Part shown: positions 35,390 through 44,885 of the stretch, piece by piece
How the letters are laid out: every line of letters starts with the position of its first letter
Numbering within the stretch: position 1 is the stretch's first letter
Assembly: GCF_018987265.1 (NCBI RefSeq)
Contig: NZ_CP076854.1
Location: 124,001 to 188,000 of the forward strand
DNA length: 64,000 bases
Source: Rhizobium sp. WYJ-E13
GTDB taxonomy: Bacteria > Pseudomonadota > Alphaproteobacteria > Rhizobiales > Rhizobiaceae
Reading direction: 5' to 3'
Notes under the pieces: model-generated
Database searches by the model: none
The model's input: only the letters and a program-made list of their open reading frames with translations
What the model was told of the DNA's origin: nothing
Position numbers and translations under genes: made by a program

Positions 35390-38101
35390 CTACCCGTTCG
35401 GGTAGGTCAGCCCGGCCAGAACGCCCCGATCCCGCGCGACGTTGACCGCAGCGAGGCGGGTGCTGACGTTGAGCTTGGCGTAGATGTTGCGCAGGTGGAA
35501 CTTCACCGTATTGTCGCTCATGTCGAGCTTGCGACCAATCTCTTTGTTGCTGAGGCCAGTGCTCAGCAGTTCCATCACACCCCGTTCCCGATCGGTGAGT
35601 CCACTGTCTGGCTGAACCTCGGCTGCATTCTTGCGGCCGAAACCGAGGCGACTCGGCCAATCCTCACCGAGGGATTGTGCCAGCCGCCGTCCGACGATGT
35701 CAGGCGTTGACACGTCAGAAGCGAGTGCGCGAAGTGTGTCGACAAAGCCTACCCCCTCGATGCATAGGAGCGCTCTGTAATCTCCGAGCGAGACACCAAG
35801 GACGAGGTCGCCGAGCCGGGCGGCAGCTTCGTCCTTCCGGCCTTCGGCTACCATGAGGCCCACATCCAGCAGCGCTAGTTCGATCGCGCGCGGTACGTTC
35901 GGCTTGCGGACCTGCCGGACGATCAGTTGTGAGAGGCATCCGCGGGCACTGACGAAGTCGCCGAGCGCAAGGTGGATGCGTGTCCAGAGCAGAGCCGGGA
36001 CTGTGCCGCGCGGATGGATGGCGAGGTCGTTCGCTCTGTCTAAACCCACCGATTTGCGCCCCATGCCCTTGGCATCGGCGTATCGCATCGCCTGCTCTAT
36101 ATCGCCGAAGGCAAGCAGGAGCCTGACACGCTCTCCTTCGACCAGCCATGTCAGACGGTCGAAGCCACGGCGGCCAGCGGCGGCATGAACCCGATCGATG
36201 GCGGCATGGGCTGCGACCTGATCACCCTTGAGAAGCAGGACGCGCTGCTGTGCCAGGAAGCCGGCGGCTAGCAAATCGAACCAGGTATCGTGGCGTTCGA
36301 GATGTGGCAACGCCCAGTCGAGCATCGCCTCAGCCGTATCCTCGTGGCCGTTCATCGACAGCAACTCCGCCTTTAGGACCTGGCCCACCGCATCGAGATC
36401 GCTTCCGACGCCGATATTCCGCTGCGCTTCAGCGATCAATCGGTTATAGGCCTCGGCCGCCTTGGCACAGTCTCCACTGAAATAGGCGGCCTGGCCAACA
36501 TGGGTATAAAGATGCATGGCGCCGAAATCGGCATTGCCGTCGCGGAAGGCGTGAATGGCGAGGTGCCCGTAATGCAGCGCCCGTTCCAGGTCGCCGCGGA
36601 TGAGGCAATTGTAGCAGAGCATGTTAAGCGCAAGGGCCCTGTGGATCAGTTCCATTCCCTCGCGCTTCGTCAGGTCGTCCTCCAGCGCCGAGAGATCCGT
36701 ATTGCTGGCCGAACGATCGGTGTAAAGCGAGAGCAGTATGCGCACGACCCTCAGATCGGCGGCCAGCGCCTCACTGCTCCGCGCTATGCCGTGTTCGGCG
36801 ATCGCGAGGTAGTGATTGGCTGCGTCGAGCTGCCCCGCCTTTGCGCTGACGACCGAAAGACCGAGCGTCGTCAGCGGGAAGCGGCTGAGATCGATCTCGG
36901 CGGCCTTATCAATGATCGCCTGAAACATGGTGGTGCCGCCCCGGGTCGTGGCGTAGACCCTCCGCCAGCCCCCCGCAGCCTCGACAATGCGCGCAGCAAG
37001 ATTGGCCTCGCCGCTCAAAAGCGCGTGTCGCACGGCACTGTCGCAATCACCTTGCTGTTCGAACCAGCGGGCAGCCCTCTGCAGCGTGACCCGCGTATCG
37101 ACATCTTGACGTTCGGCCTCTTCCTTGAGGAACGCACTGAAAACCGGATGATAGCGGATCCAGCCGCCCTGGCCGCTCAGGACGGCGATCGGGAGCGCCA
37201 GCCTGGCGAGATCCTGAAAGGTAGCCGAAACGTCCGCCTCGTCGCTGATGGCTGAGACCAGTTCGCGATTGAGTGCCGGCAAGGCCGCCGTCTCGATCAG
37301 GAAACGCCTTGTGCGTGCCGGCAGATTGGCGAAGACCTGTTCGGAAAGGTAGCTGCCCATTTCCGCCGTTCCGGCGTCAAAATAGGAAAGGATTGCCTCC
37401 GCCTCGATATTGTCCGTCACTAGCACCCGCACCATCTGCAGCGCCACCGCCCAGCCTTCGGTGCGTCTGTTGAGGCTGCCAATCTGGTCGGCAGTCAGCG
37501 CGATGCCGTTACCAGCGAAGAATTCTTCCGCTTCCACGTCCGAAAACGCCAGCTCGCTGACGCCGACCAGTTTAAGGTCGTTGTTGAGCCGCAGGGACGA
37601 GATGGGAAAACGCGGAGCGCTTCGGGAGATCAGCACGAATTTCAGATGTTCGAGCGAGCTGTCGGCCAGCAGTCGTGCGATGACCGATTCTGTCGCGTCC
37701 GTCTGGGCAAAGTGATAATCGTCGAGAAAGAGGGTGAGCGGAGCAGGGAAATGGCGAAGCCGTGTAGCCAGGATACCGAGTAGGGCGGCCGAGGACAGGC
37801 TTGCTGTATCGCGTGCCATCCTGTCTGCAGGCGTCAGCCGGTCGAACGCCTCCAGGAGAACGAGGATGAACTGGCTATAGTTGCTGTGTTCCGCATCGAG
37901 CCCGACCCAGACGACCTGTTGACCCGATGCAAGCAGGTTGTCATGCCACTGCGCCGCAAGACATGTCTTCCCATATCCTGCAGGCGCGACGATCGTCATC
38001 AGGCGCCTTAACCCTCCGTCTCCCAGTCGCTGAAGAAGGTTGCGACGCCGGACAGCGTTTGGAGCAGGGTTCGGAGGGGCAAAACGGCTATGAGTGCTCA
38101 T
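35390..38101 (-). CDS. LuxR/MalT-type large ATP-dependent transcriptional activator
   Basis: This 903-aa protein has an N-terminal STAND P-loop (VAPAGYGKTCLAAQW, ~residues 38-52) with the Asp-rich strand TLFLDDYHFA. The middle is a long TPR-like region (~350-800). The C-terminal LuxR HTH is at ~835-890 (LTDRERGVMELLSTGLSNKE, then NTVKFHLRNIYAKLNV). MalT relatives are switched on by an inducer sugar or other ligand. Position and orientation suggest it activates the downstream oxoprolinase/importer operon. It has no neighbour upstream for 686 bp, so it has its own promoter. Confidence 0.88.
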   Translation of the reverse strand: MSTHSRFAPPNPAPNAVRRRNLLQRLGDGGLRRLMTIVAPAGYGKTCLAAQWHDNLLASGQQVVWVGLDAEHSNYSQFILVLLEAFDRLTPADRMARDTASLSSAALLGILATRLRHFPAPLTLFLDDYHFAQTDATESVIARLLADSSLEHLKFVLISRSAPRFPISSLRLNNDLKLVGVSELAFSDVEAEEFFAGNGIALTADQIGSLNRRTEGWAVALQMVRVLVTDNIEAEAILSYFDAGTAEMGSYLSEQVFANLPARTRRFLIETAALPALNRELVSAISDEADVSATFQDLARLALPIAVLSGQGGWIRYHPVFSAFLKEEAERQDVDTRVTLQRAARWFEQQGDCDSAVRHALLSGEANLAARIVEAAGGWRRVYATTRGGTTMFQAIIDKAAEIDLSRFPLTTLGLSVVSAKAGQLDAANHYLAIAEHGIARSSEALAADLRVVRILLSLYTDRSASNTDLSALEDDLTKREGMELIHRALALNMLCYNCLIRGDLERALHYGHLAIHAFRDGNADFGAMHLYTHVGQAAYFSGDCAKAAEAYNRLIAEAQRNIGVGSDLDAVGQVLKAELLSMNGHEDTAEAMLDWALPHLERHDTWFDLLAAGFLAQQRVLLLKGDQVAAHAAIDRVHAAAGRRGFDRLTWLVEGERVRLLLAFGDIEQAMRYADAKGMGRKSVGLDRANDLAIHPRGTVPALLWTRIHLALGDFVSARGCLSQLIVRQVRKPNVPRAIELALLDVGLMVAEGRKDEAAARLGDLVLGVSLGDYRALLCIEGVGFVDTLRALASDVSTPDIVGRRLAQSLGEDWPSRLGFGRKNAAEVQPDSGLTDRERGVMELLSTGLSNKEIGRKLDMSDNTVKFHLRNIYAKLNVSTRLAAVNVARDRGVLAGLTYPNG

Positions 38102-38787
38102 GGAACCAGCTTGCTTCCAAGGTTTCCATATTTCAAGGTGCCGGATAGGTTCTTCACCTCCCCCGCCAAACGTCTTCAGCGCTGTAGCTGGCGAGCAGTA
38201 ATGTGTCTGAGCGTCAGCATTCGCTCAAGTTCGCGGCCGTGGTGGCGAATTCTAGATTTAGCTTTTTACGACTACAACGCCGATTTCGGTTGATGCCGCA
38301 ACCACGACCAGGCGAGCTCGACCATGGTCGCTCGCAAACGCGGATTTCCCGCCTTAGAGACACCCTGTTCGCGATTGACGTTGCCGCTTTGCCAAGGCGA
38401 GGGGCGAGGCCAGGGTAAGAGCCGATTTTGCCTTCGATTGTCGAAGTGTCGGAACAGGCCCTCCGTGTACAGTATGCTGCTGAGCCACGAGATCTTGCCG
38501 GATTTGGACTGGCGCTCTGATAAGACTCTTGTGTTTGCGGCGCCACTGAACGCTCGGCGCCGCAAGTTCGCGATTGGAGATTGCTCTCAAAGCCAGACTC
38601 TTCGCCGGGCATCTAAGTTATTGGCGCGACGCTGGTTCGAGTCCGTTCAACTGCAAGCCTTATGACCGATGGGTTCATCTCAGGTTCTGCTTCTGTGGGG
38701 CCAGGGTGTGGGAGGAGAAGCTTGCCGCAGTGTCTTGCGATGAGGAGGAAGTCGTTCCCTCCCCATTGCTGTTGCACTGCCGCCAGC
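38102..38787. other. Intergenic stretch of 686 bp, no gene recognised
   Basis: Several short frames cross here on both strands but none resembles a family or has a usable SD. The promoter of the MalT-type gene should lie at 38102-38250. A T-arm-like GGTTCGAGTCC at 38632-38642 has no matching tRNA around it. The composition is typical of the surroundings. Confidence 0.45.
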
Positions 38788-39270
38788 TCAATACTGAACC
38801 GGCTTCGTTACCGCTTTAATGACCTCGGACGCCATCTTGAATTCCTTGCTGCGGTTGGTGATGCCATGGCGTCGCGCGATCCACTCAAAATCCGTATAGG
38901 CGACACGGACCGTTCCATCCGTCGTTTGATAGACGAGGACGCGGACGGGCCAATCGAGCCCGGCCACCGGATTGGCGGTGATGAACGTCGTTCCAAGCGC
39001 CGGATTGCCGAACAAGATCAGGCGCGAAGGGCGGACCTTGTTGCCGGCCGCATTGCCAAGTGCTGCTTGGTCGATATCGTCAAACAGCTTTATGCCCTTC
39101 TCTGCGACGCTGTCCTTGATCCTTCTGACAGTCTCGTCGACTGAGTAGTGGCTCTTCAAAACAACTACACCGCCGCTGGCACCTGCCTGGACGACTGTAG
39201 CCGGTGCTGACATGATGATGACCGTCAACGAAAGCGCGGCCACGACAAGTAGGCTGATCATTTTCTGCAT
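38788..39270 (-). CDS. Secreted DUF302-family protein
   Basis: This 160-aa protein is MQKMISLLVVAALSLTVIIM with signal-peptide cleavage after TVVQAGA, then a DUF302 domain: SHYSVDETVRRIKDSVAEKG, LILFGNPALGTTF, DWPVRVLVYQTTDGTVRVAY. The true start is 39270. A longer open frame to 39918 is only the shadow of the MFS gene in another frame. DUF302 proteins bind small ligands or act in stress responses, but no reaction is established. It follows the MFS gene by 92 bp on the same strand. Confidence 0.85.
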   Translation of the reverse strand: MQKMISLLVVAALSLTVIIMSAPATVVQAGASGGVVVLKSHYSVDETVRRIKDSVAEKGIKLFDDIDQAALGNAAGNKVRPSRLILFGNPALGTTFITANPVAGLDWPVRVLVYQTTDGTVRVAYTDFEWIARRHGITNRSKEFKMASEVIKAVTKPVQY

Positions 39271-39362
39271 GTCATTTCTCCTTGTGTTGTCTCTGCATTG
39301 AAAATCGTCACCGGCTTCGCGCGGAAGGGGTGACCCAATTTGGCCGTCCGGACGGGCAGGAC

Positions 39363-40568
39363 CTATCGGTGCGGAACACTTAGCGAACCCGCGAGCATCA
39401 TTGCCGCCCCGAGGGTTGCGATAAGCACGTAGACGCATGCGTTCCAGCCGACGTGATCGTAGACCTGACCAAGCACCACGCTGCCGATCATGCCTCCGGC
39501 ATAGTAGGATGCGAGGTAGATGCCGCTCGCTCCAGCCTTGTCGCTCATGGCACGCCGACCGACGATGCCGGTCGCTATCGCTTGCGCGAGGAATGTGCCG
39601 ACCGCGACCAGCGTCAATCCGCCCAGGATGACTGGCAGAAATGGACTGAGAAGCGCTACGAGCCCGACGATAGCGACAGCAAGCGTTACTACGGTTGCGG
39701 TTCCCGGCGCCATTTTGCTTGCTAGCTTGCCAGCGAAAGGCGTGGTGAGGATCGACGGGAGGAAGACCAGGTAGACAAGGCCGAGCGCCATCGGCCTTAC
39801 GCCCAAAGCCACGATCCGAAAGTTGACATAGGTATAGGTACCGATGAACACGAAGAGGATGAGGAAGCCGATACCAAAGACGCGGCGCAGGTCTGGATCG
39901 GCAAGGTGAACGCCCCACATGCGCATGGTGAGGCCTCCACGATTATCGGTCCGCATCATGCCGGCCGTTCCTTTGAGCGTGAACCAGACCAAGGCGGCGC
40001 CGAGGAGGTTGAGGCCCGCAAACATCAGAAAATTCACCGACAAGCCGCCAAGGCCGGCAACGGCGGCCGACAGCATGCGGCCGAAGAGATTGCTGGCGAC
40101 ATTGCCGGTGACATAGGCAGCCAGGGCTCCGGTGGCCTTGCCGGCGGAAAAGTGCTCGGAGAGGTAGGCGGCCGTGAGCGTGAAGGCCGTCGACATGCAA
40201 AGACCTTGAAGCACGCGTAGCGCTGCGAAGACGATGATGTTGTCGGTAAAGGCCAGAAGTGTCGTTGGAACTGACAGGACCGCGAGGCTGATCCAAATGC
40301 CCTTGCGCCGATCTAGGCCGCTGCCGAAGAAGGCGACGAGCAGACCGGCGACGGCCATGCCGAAGGTGCTGGCGTTGACGGCGAACCCCATCGTGGCGCG
40401 GCTGACCTGGAACTTCTCGACGAGGGAAGGCAATACGGCTTGCGCCGCAAAGAGATCGACCAAGGTCAGGAAGGCGATGAGCGCGATCAGTCCAAACCGC
40501 CAACTGTCGGCGCGAGCCAACGCGGGCGCGTGAACGGATGTCCTGAGTGACTGCTCGACATCGGTCAT
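39363..40568 (-). CDS. MFS transporter, 12 TM, drug/metabolite efflux type
   Basis: In this 401-aa protein the N-terminal half starts LIALIAFLTLVDLFAAQAVL and the loop 2-3 motif reads FGSGLDRRKGIWISL, a variant of the MFS motif A. The overall pattern is of YnfM/CflA-like efflux carriers. It lies between the cupin and DUF302 genes, all on the minus strand. The substrate is unknown. The LysR gene at 41352-42248 on the same strand is a possible regulator. Confidence 0.85.
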   Translation of the reverse strand: MTDVEQSLRTSVHAPALARADSWRFGLIALIAFLTLVDLFAAQAVLPSLVEKFQVSRATMGFAVNASTFGMAVAGLLVAFFGSGLDRRKGIWISLAVLSVPTTLLAFTDNIIVFAALRVLQGLCMSTAFTLTAAYLSEHFSAGKATGALAAYVTGNVASNLFGRMLSAAVAGLGGLSVNFLMFAGLNLLGAALVWFTLKGTAGMMRTDNRGGLTMRMWGVHLADPDLRRVFGIGFLILFVFIGTYTYVNFRIVALGVRPMALGLVYLVFLPSILTTPFAGKLASKMAPGTATVVTLAVAIVGLVALLSPFLPVILGGLTLVAVGTFLAQAIATGIVGRRAMSDKAGASGIYLASYYAGGMIGSVVLGQVYDHVGWNACVYVLIATLGAAMMLAGSLSVPHR

Positions 40569-40659
40569 TGCTTAGTCCTCCGGGAGCTGTGCGGCGTTTC
40601 CCTGCAATGCGAGAAACGCCGGCGAACGGAAAGGCTTACTTCAGCTGGTAAGGCACCGG

Positions 40660-41160
40660 TTACATGGCGTTATCGTCGTGCATTTCCGGGCTGAGTATGT
40701 CGGAGGAGTAGAGCACCGTCGGAACCTTGCCATTGTTCTTCCACCAGTGAGAGAGATGGCCGAACTCGGCGGTGACCTCGCCCTTCTTGTGGAGGATCGG
40801 CACCTTGCACGTGCTGCTGTATTCGGTGATCGAGCCGGAGACAACAACGATATTTGCCGGGCGCGTCTCATGCGAATGCCAGGGAACGATGCCGCCCGGC
40901 TGCACGACGAGCTTGCGCATGCGCAGCATGCTGCCCTTCCAGGCGTCGCCCTTGGACGAGAGATCGATTGTCTTGATGACAGTGTCGGTAACGCCCTTCG
41001 GCGTCATCGGGCCCGGCGTCATGCCGTCTTCGGCGACTTGATCGGCTGGGCATTCGCCGGCGAGGGCGGACGTGGCGGGCAGGCCGGCGCCGAAGGCCAA
41101 TGCGGCCAAGGCAAGGGCTGCGAAGGAAAAGCGGTCGGTGTTCAATACGGGCTTCATCAT
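40660..41160 (-). CDS. Secreted cupin-domain protein
   Basis: This 166-aa protein has a signal peptide (LALAALAFGAGLPATSALAG). The cupin core is MRKLVVQPGGIVPWHSHETR, PANIVVVSGSITEYS and EFGHLSHWWKNNG, supplying the His residues of a metal site (HSH) in cupin motif 1. An AAGGAG lies upstream of the start. It is a periplasmic small-molecule binding or metal-dependent protein of unknown substrate. It is transcribed toward the MFS gene (91 bp away), so it may be co-expressed with the efflux carrier. Confidence 0.83.
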   Translation of the reverse strand: MMKPVLNTDRFSFAALALAALAFGAGLPATSALAGECPADQVAEDGMTPGPMTPKGVTDTVIKTIDLSSKGDAWKGSMLRMRKLVVQPGGIVPWHSHETRPANIVVVSGSITEYSSTCKVPILHKKGEVTAEFGHLSHWWKNNGKVPTVLYSSDILSPEMHDDNAM

Positions 41161-41351
41161 CGGTTTCTCCTTGTTGGAGCCCGGCGAGGACGGTGCCGAG
41201 CATGTGCAAAGACTGGCGGAGCCCCGACCGAAAGAGAAATGCCAGATGCTTCTGAATTTGATAGCTGTGGGCTATTGCCAACCGCGGCGCGAACGCCGAA
41301 TGCCCGGTGGTTTGCCAGGCTGTGTTCGCCACGGATCTTAATATGAGGTGG

Positions 41352-42248
41352 TCAGTGCGAACGGCCCGACGAGCCTGACCAGCCGTAGGATTTTACGGCG
41401 CCGACAAAGACCGAAACCGCCGGGGAGAAGCGGCGGCCCGCGACGGTCACGAGACAGACGTCGCGGAAGACCTCCGGTTCCGCGACTGGTCTCACCTGCA
41501 ATCCGGGAATGACGGCGCTGTATTCGGGAATGAAACAGATGCCAAGGCCGCCGGCGACCAAGTTCTGGATCCAGTCCTCGCGTTCGCTGGAATAGGAGAC
41601 GAGCGTCTTGACGCCTTGCGCATCGCAGAGGTCCGTGAGGTAATCCCAATATTCGCAGTTGACGCGACGCAGGTAGACTTCACCGTCGATCGCCGCAATG
41701 GGAATGGCATCGTATTGGCTAAGTCGGTGGCCGGCGGGGAACGCGAGCATGAACCTTTCGCGAAAGAGCGAGGTTACGTCGAAGCGTTCCGGAAAGCTCG
41801 TTGCCGTCGACATCAGCGCCACATCGATTTCGCCGGTTTCCAGCAGATCGGACAGGCGGGTGGGCACCCCCTCGATCAACTGCAACTGGACACCCTTGTG
41901 GCGCATGTTGAAATCGGTGAGGAGGCCGGTAAACCGGCGCGGTCCGATCGTGCACATGATCCCAACTTTGAGATGTGCTTCGCTGAGACAGAGAAATCGT
42001 GACGCCTCCGTACGCACACCCATCAACTCGTCCTGGATCTGCTGGAATCGCGGGCGAAGCAGGTTGCCGAGATCCGTTATGTGCGTCAGGTTGCGCTCGC
42101 GGCGGAACAACAGGCCACCGACCTCGTCCTCGAGCTGCTGAACGGCACGACTGAGAGCCGGCTGGGTGACATTGCACTTTTCCGCCGCGCGCGTGAAGTT
42201 GCGCGTTTCGCACACGGCCAGGAAGTACCTTATATGATGGATATCCAT
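41352..42248 (-). CDS. LysR-family transcriptional regulator
   Basis: This 298-aa protein has an N-terminal winged HTH, MDIHHIRYFLAVCETRNFTR, then AAEKCNVTQPALSRAVQQLE and VGGLLFRRERNLTHIT. The effector domain has LKVGIMCTIGPRRFTGLLTD and LLETGEIDVALMSTATSFPE. Length is normal. The C-terminal tail (YGWSGSSGRSH) is Gly/Ser rich. It is divergent from the bdhA-like gene (180 bp shared upstream region) and may regulate either that pair or the cupin/MFS genes behind it. Confidence 0.9.
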   Translation of the reverse strand: MDIHHIRYFLAVCETRNFTRAAEKCNVTQPALSRAVQQLEDEVGGLLFRRERNLTHITDLGNLLRPRFQQIQDELMGVRTEASRFLCLSEAHLKVGIMCTIGPRRFTGLLTDFNMRHKGVQLQLIEGVPTRLSDLLETGEIDVALMSTATSFPERFDVTSLFRERFMLAFPAGHRLSQYDAIPIAAIDGEVYLRRVNCEYWDYLTDLCDAQGVKTLVSYSSEREDWIQNLVAGGLGICFIPEYSAVIPGLQVRPVAEPEVFRDVCLVTVAGRRFSPAVSVFVGAVKSYGWSGSSGRSH

Positions 42249-42427
42249 GGCCGCCCCTCGGCATGAACTCGATTTGCGATGCCCTCATATTCTCCGCGGG
42301 CGGCATTCTCCTCCAATGCCATGGATTTATCAATTCCATAGCAGACCGGCATTTCTAAAGCGAAGGTCCGTCATTCACTGTGATTACAGAACGCCAGACG
42401 GCGTAGTCGATCGTAGTGGAGAGAGAT

Positions 42428-43258
42428 ATGCTGAACGCCTTTGATCCCGAAACTGATACTCTCGTCGGCCGCAAGCCCTTGGAGGGGCGCAGCGCCATTG
42501 TCACCGGCTCGACCAGCGGGATCGGCCTCGGCATCGCGCAAGCGCTTGCGAGGGCGGGGGCCGCCGTCATGCTGAACGGTTTTGGCGACCCGGCCGAGAT
42601 CGAAACGCTGCGCGCCGGCATTGCCGCCGATAACGATGTCGACGTCGCCTATGATGCCGCTGACATGACGAAACCGGAAGCCATCCGCATGATGGTCGAG
42701 AGGGCGGTGGCGCGATTTGGGCAGGTTGATATTGTCGTCAACAATGCTGGAATCCAGCACGTTTCGCCGGTCGGCAAGTTCCCGCCGGAAAAGTGGGACG
42801 CCATCCTTGCCATCAATCTCTCCTCCGCCTTTCATCTCGTCCGGGCGACGTTCGACAACATGTGCGCGAGGCGCTATGGCCGGGTCGTCAACATTGCCTC
42901 GGCCCATGGATTGATCGCGTCACCGTTCAAATCCGCCTATGTGGCGGCCAAACACGGCATTGTCGGCTTCACGAAGACGATCGCGCTCGAAGGGGCGGAA
43001 TATGGGGTGACATGCAACGCGATCTGCCCCGGCTATGTCTGGACGCCACTTGTCGAACATCAGATCGAAGATCAGGCGAAGTCGCATAGCATCGCGCGGG
43101 ATGCGGTGATCCGAGAGGTCTTCCTGAAAGACCAGCCGACGAGGCGGTTTGCCACCGTTGAAGAAATGGGCGCGCTTGCGGTCTTCCTCTGCGGCGATCT
43201 CGCCGGATCGATTACGGGCACAGCAATCCCTGTCGATGGCGGCTGGACCGCGCACTGA
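42428..43258 (+). CDS. bdhA: 3-hydroxybutyrate dehydrogenase-like SDR
   Basis: This ~276-aa protein has Rossmann motif TGSTSGIGLGIAQAL, VNNAGIQHVSP, a catalytic Ser (NIASAHGLIASP), YVAAKHGIVGFTKT, and ICPGYVWTPLVEHQI. The HG residues and the PVDGGWTAH end match D-3-hydroxybutyrate dehydrogenases. The ATG at 42428 with GGAG six bases upstream is preferred to the GTG at 42416. It should convert 3-hydroxybutyrate to acetoacetate with NAD+, feeding PHB breakdown. A patatin-like gene follows after 29 bp. Substrate specificity is inferred from motif likeness and context. Confidence 0.82.
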   Translation: MLNAFDPETDTLVGRKPLEGRSAIVTGSTSGIGLGIAQALARAGAAVMLNGFGDPAEIETLRAGIAADNDVDVAYDAADMTKPEAIRMMVERAVARFGQVDIVVNNAGIQHVSPVGKFPPEKWDAILAINLSSAFHLVRATFDNMCARRYGRVVNIASAHGLIASPFKSAYVAAKHGIVGFTKTIALEGAEYGVTCNAICPGYVWTPLVEHQIEDQAKSHSIARDAVIREVFLKDQPTRRFATVEEMGALAVFLCGDLAGSITGTAIPVDGGWTAH

Positions 43259-43287
43259 ACCCATCATTCGAGAAAAGGGTGGCAATC

Positions 43288-44361
43288 ATGAATAAGCATG
43301 TCGGAACACGGCCCGGAATGCAGCTCGAATCTTCGGCCGCCAAGCGCGAGCCCCGGACGATCAATCTCGCCCTTCAGGGCGGCGGTGCGCACGGCGCCTT
43401 CACCTGGGGGGTGCTCGATCGGCTGCTGGAGGAGCCCAGCCTTTCATTTGAAGGCATTGTGGCGACCAGCGCCGGCGCGATGAATGCCGCGGTCATGGCT
43501 TACGGTCTGGCCGAGGGCGGGCGAAGCGGGGCGCAGACGGCGCTCGCCAATTTCTGGCGCCGCGTCAGCCACGCGGCCGCATCCGGACCTTTGCAGCCGA
43601 GCTTGCTCGATCGCCTCACCGGTTCGAAATCGCTTGAGTTCTCGCCGGCATTCATCATGTTCGACCTGGTCACCCGGTTGATGTCGCCCTACCAGTTCAA
43701 CCCGTTCAACTTCAACCCGCTGCGCCGGGTACTGGAACAGTCGATCGATCTCGAGGCGATCCGGATGGCGCGCTGCCCCGTCAAGCTCAGCGTCTGCGCC
43801 ACCAACGTGCGGACCGGCAAGGTCAAGGTGTTCGGCAATGACGAATTGTCTATCGATGCCGTTATGGCATCAGCCTGCCTGCCTTTCCTGTTCCAAGCGG
43901 TTGAGATCGACGGCGAAGCCTATTGGGATGGCGGTTATATGGGAAATCCCGCCATCTTTCCGCTGATCTATGGCTGCGACACCCCCGATGTCATCGTGGT
44001 CCACATCAATCCAATCGAGCGAGCGGACCTGCCGCGCACGGCTGGAGAAATCCTTAATCGCATCAATGAGATAAGCTTCAATTCATCGCTGCTGAGAGAG
44101 ATGCGCGCGGTGGCGTTCGTCACGCAGCTGATCGACGCGGCGCCGGCACCGCCGCCCAATCTGAAGCGGATTTTCGTGCACGGTATCTCCGACGACGAGA
44201 CGATGAAAAACCTCAGTGTTTCGAGCAAGCTGAATGCCGATTGGGGCGCGCTCGTGGACTTGAGGGATCGCGGCCGGCAATGCGCCGACCTATGGCTGCA
44301 GGCCAATTATCAGGACATCGGCAAACGCTCGACGGTGGACATCCGCGAGCGCTATCTCTGA
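43288..44361 (+). CDS. Patatin-like phospholipase / acyl hydrolase
   Basis: This ~357-aa protein has oxyanion loop LQGGGAHGAFTWGVLDRLL, nucleophile elbow VATSAGAMNAAVM with the Ser, and the catalytic Asp in YWDGGYMGNPAIFPLIYG. That is a complete Ser-Asp dyad. It is linked to the 3-hydroxybutyrate dehydrogenase and in rhizobia such pairs are thought to act in storage polyester or lipid turnover. That link is an inference. It could equally release fatty acids from membrane lipids. The unit ends in a rho-independent terminator 50 bp downstream. Confidence 0.88.
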   Translation: MNKHVGTRPGMQLESSAAKREPRTINLALQGGGAHGAFTWGVLDRLLEEPSLSFEGIVATSAGAMNAAVMAYGLAEGGRSGAQTALANFWRRVSHAAASGPLQPSLLDRLTGSKSLEFSPAFIMFDLVTRLMSPYQFNPFNFNPLRRVLEQSIDLEAIRMARCPVKLSVCATNVRTGKVKVFGNDELSIDAVMASACLPFLFQAVEIDGEAYWDGGYMGNPAIFPLIYGCDTPDVIVVHINPIERADLPRTAGEILNRINEISFNSSLLREMRAVAFVTQLIDAAPAPPPNLKRIFVHGISDDETMKNLSVSSKLNADWGALVDLRDRGRQCADLWLQANYQDIGKRSTVDIRERYL

Positions 44362-44411
44362 TCCTTTGGCATTTGCACAAATTCTGCCTCCCGCCGCAAA
44401 TGCCCACCTTG

Positions 44412-44446
44412 AGCCCTCCGTTCAACTGCGGAGGGCTTCTTCTTGT
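44412..44446 (+). terminator. Rho-independent terminator after the bdhA-like/patatin operon
   Basis: AGCCCTCCG (44412-44420) pairs perfectly with CGGAGGGCT (44429-44437) across loop TTCAACTG, followed by T-rich TCTTCTTGT. The GC-rich nine-base stem with a T tail fits intrinsic termination and separates this operon from the bufferin operon. Confidence 0.82.
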
Positions 44447-44584
44447 CGCCAACTGTCGACGCATAGAGGCGGGGTATCAAAACCATGCAGAGACAGCATT
44501 TCAGGTGAAGGCTCGCTTCTGGGAAGGTGAGGACAGTCAAGCCGATGACGGTTTGACCTCACGCAACAACCCAGGAGATTTCTC

Positions 44585-44854
44585 ATGAATGCCACCCGTC
44601 TTCTCATCAGCTCGGCCCTTGCCGCCGCCGCCTCCGTGGCAGCAGGCAGCGCCTTTGCCGGCCCGACTGCCAAGCCGGATTTCTCGTTCGAAAAGTGCTT
44701 TGGCGTCGTCAAGGCCGGCCTGAACGACTGCCAGACCGCCAGCCACTCCTGCGCCGGCACATCGACGGCCGACAACGCCAAGGATTCCTGGATCTACGTG
44801 CCGGCCGGCACCTGCACCAAGATCACCGGCGGAAGTAACGAACCCAAGGCCTAA
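44585..44854 (+). CDS. bufA1: DUF2282 bufferin-type metallophore precursor
   Basis: This 89-aa protein has a Sec signal ([20 protein letters not shown]) and a short mature part with four Cys: [25 protein letters not shown] and [11 protein letters not shown]. This is the DUF2282 pattern of BufA1 proteins, in which an MNIO enzyme converts cysteines into metal-binding heterocycles. AGGAG lies seven bases before the ATG. The MNIO enzyme gene follows directly. The product is expected to be exported to the periplasm and to bind excess copper or similar metal. Confidence 0.85.
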   Translation: MNATRLLISSALAAAASVAAGSAFAGPTAKPDFSFEKCFGVVKAGLNDCQTASHSCAGTSTADNAKDSWIYVPAGTCTKITGGSNEPKA

Positions 44855-44885
44855 CCTTTCTCCGCTTCAACCAAAGGAGTCATCG

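Noticed and set aside
38600..38660. tRNA-like T-arm (GGTTCGAGTCC)
   Set aside because: The T stem does not pair well and no acceptor, D or anticodon arm can be placed around it.
39271..39918. Long open frame continuing upstream of the DUF302 protein
   Set aside because: It is the antisense-frame shadow of the MFS gene. It is Arg/Ser-rich with no family likeness, and the DUF302 signal peptide begins at 39270.
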